Of a stretch of 14,845 bases of DNA, positions 14,726-14,845 are shown piece by piece. The notes beneath the pieces were generated by a model. It did not search any database and was not told where the DNA came from. It worked only from the letters and a program-made list of their open reading frames with translations. The stretch comes from RGIG464 sp045599585 (GTDB lineage Bacteria > Myxococcota_A > Bradymonadia > UBA4248): the NCBI GenBank assembly GCA_045599585.1, contig JAZRWH010000086.1:1-14845 (forward strand), read 5' to 3'. The position numbers and the translations under genes were made by a program. Position 1 is the stretch's first letter. Each line of letters begins with the position of its first letter.

Positions 14726-14796
14726 TCCGCGATCGTCCAATGGCAGGACACCGGGTCCTGGCCCCGACAATCTAGGTTCGAATCCTGGCCGCGGAA
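14726..14796 (+). tRNA. tRNA-Gln (anticodon CUG), lacking U33
   Basis: Acceptor TCCGCGA (14726-14732) pairs with CCGCGGA (14789-14795) except for an A-C mismatch at the seventh pair. D-stem GTCC/GGAC and T-arm CTAGG, TTCGAAT, CCTGG are intact. The anticodon stem CCGGG/CCCGA has a C-A mismatch at its base and encloses loop TCCTGGC. This places anticodon CUG at 14758-14760 and C, not U, at position 33 (14757). CCA is not encoded. Only four bases separate it from the next tRNA, so the cluster is co-transcribed. The mismatches and C33 leave open that it is slightly decayed. Confidence 0.88.
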
Positions 14797-14800
14797 TTAT

Positions 14801-14845
14801 GGCGAGTTCGTCTAGTGGTTAGGACGCTGGCCGCTCACGTCGGTA
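14801..14845 (+). tRNA. tRNA-Glu (CUC), second copy, cut by window end, G33
   Basis: The 45 visible bases are identical to the first tRNA-Glu except at one place: position 33 (14833) is G where the first copy has U (14642). The acceptor 5' strand, D-arm and anticodon stem CTGGC/GTCGG are unchanged, so the anticodon is still CUC. The T-arm and 3' acceptor strand lie beyond the window. It may be a duplicate of the first gene that is drifting or specialised. Confidence 0.85.

Noticed and set aside
14801..14845. Reading the third tRNA as tRNA-Ser(GCU) because of the GCT in its loop
   Set aside because: The stem CTGGC/GTCGG fixes a seven-base loop whose central triplet is CUC, and the rest matches tRNA-Glu; no long serine-type variable arm fits.

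Overview
The window looks like a stretch of chromosome from a Gram-negative bacterium of moderate to low GC. An orphan RecB-type helicase-nuclease and an O-antigen-ligase/polymerase-type membrane protein support Gram-negative. The phoH then PgpH-type HD phosphohydrolase order is widespread in bacteria. A deltaproteobacterial or myxobacterial grade organism would fit the long proteins and the tRNA-Gln style, but this is a guess and no taxonomic marker settles it.

Layout. Positions 1-566 hold the unclear end of an upstream gene, then about 300 bases of structured non-coding DNA: inverted repeats, an extended -10 promoter, mutually exclusive hairpins and a repeat element. phoH (567-1535) and a PgpH/YqfF-like 7TMR-HD gene (1568-4810) follow as a tight operon. 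The HD protein has an unusual acidic, low-complexity tail of about 270 residues. A long hairpin (4814-4855) and about 500 bases of AT-rich DNA separate this operon from a stand-alone RecB-like gene (5354-9070). Three consecutive hairpins (9099-9202) fill the gap to two convergent minus-strand genes: a polytopic Wzy/WaaL-like protein with a TPR-like C-terminus (9208-11760) and a large protein ending in a degenerate LytM/M23 domain (11906-13993). The right end (14081-14845) holds a direct repeat, a second copy of the repeat element, a strong stable-RNA-type promoter with an A15 tract, and a tRNA cluster: Glu(CUC), Gln(CUG), Glu(CUC, cut by the window end).

The most interesting signals are non-coding. 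First, at least five intergenic hairpins share one architecture: an outer stem, a fixed asymmetric internal loop (GT on the 5' side, A on the 3' side), and an inner stem beginning with A and ending with T. Stem sequences differ completely between copies while pairing is kept, which looks like structural conservation. Two copies also share flanks, including a GTAG foot and a G-run/C-run hairpin, and so look like one dispersed element family. One of these carries about 100 extra bases in its loop. Second, two of the three tRNA genes lack the near-universal U33 (C33 in tRNA-Gln, G33 in the second tRNA-Glu). The proteins are mostly recognisable household or envelope functions with unusual extensions. 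I see no defence island, CRISPR array or transposase.
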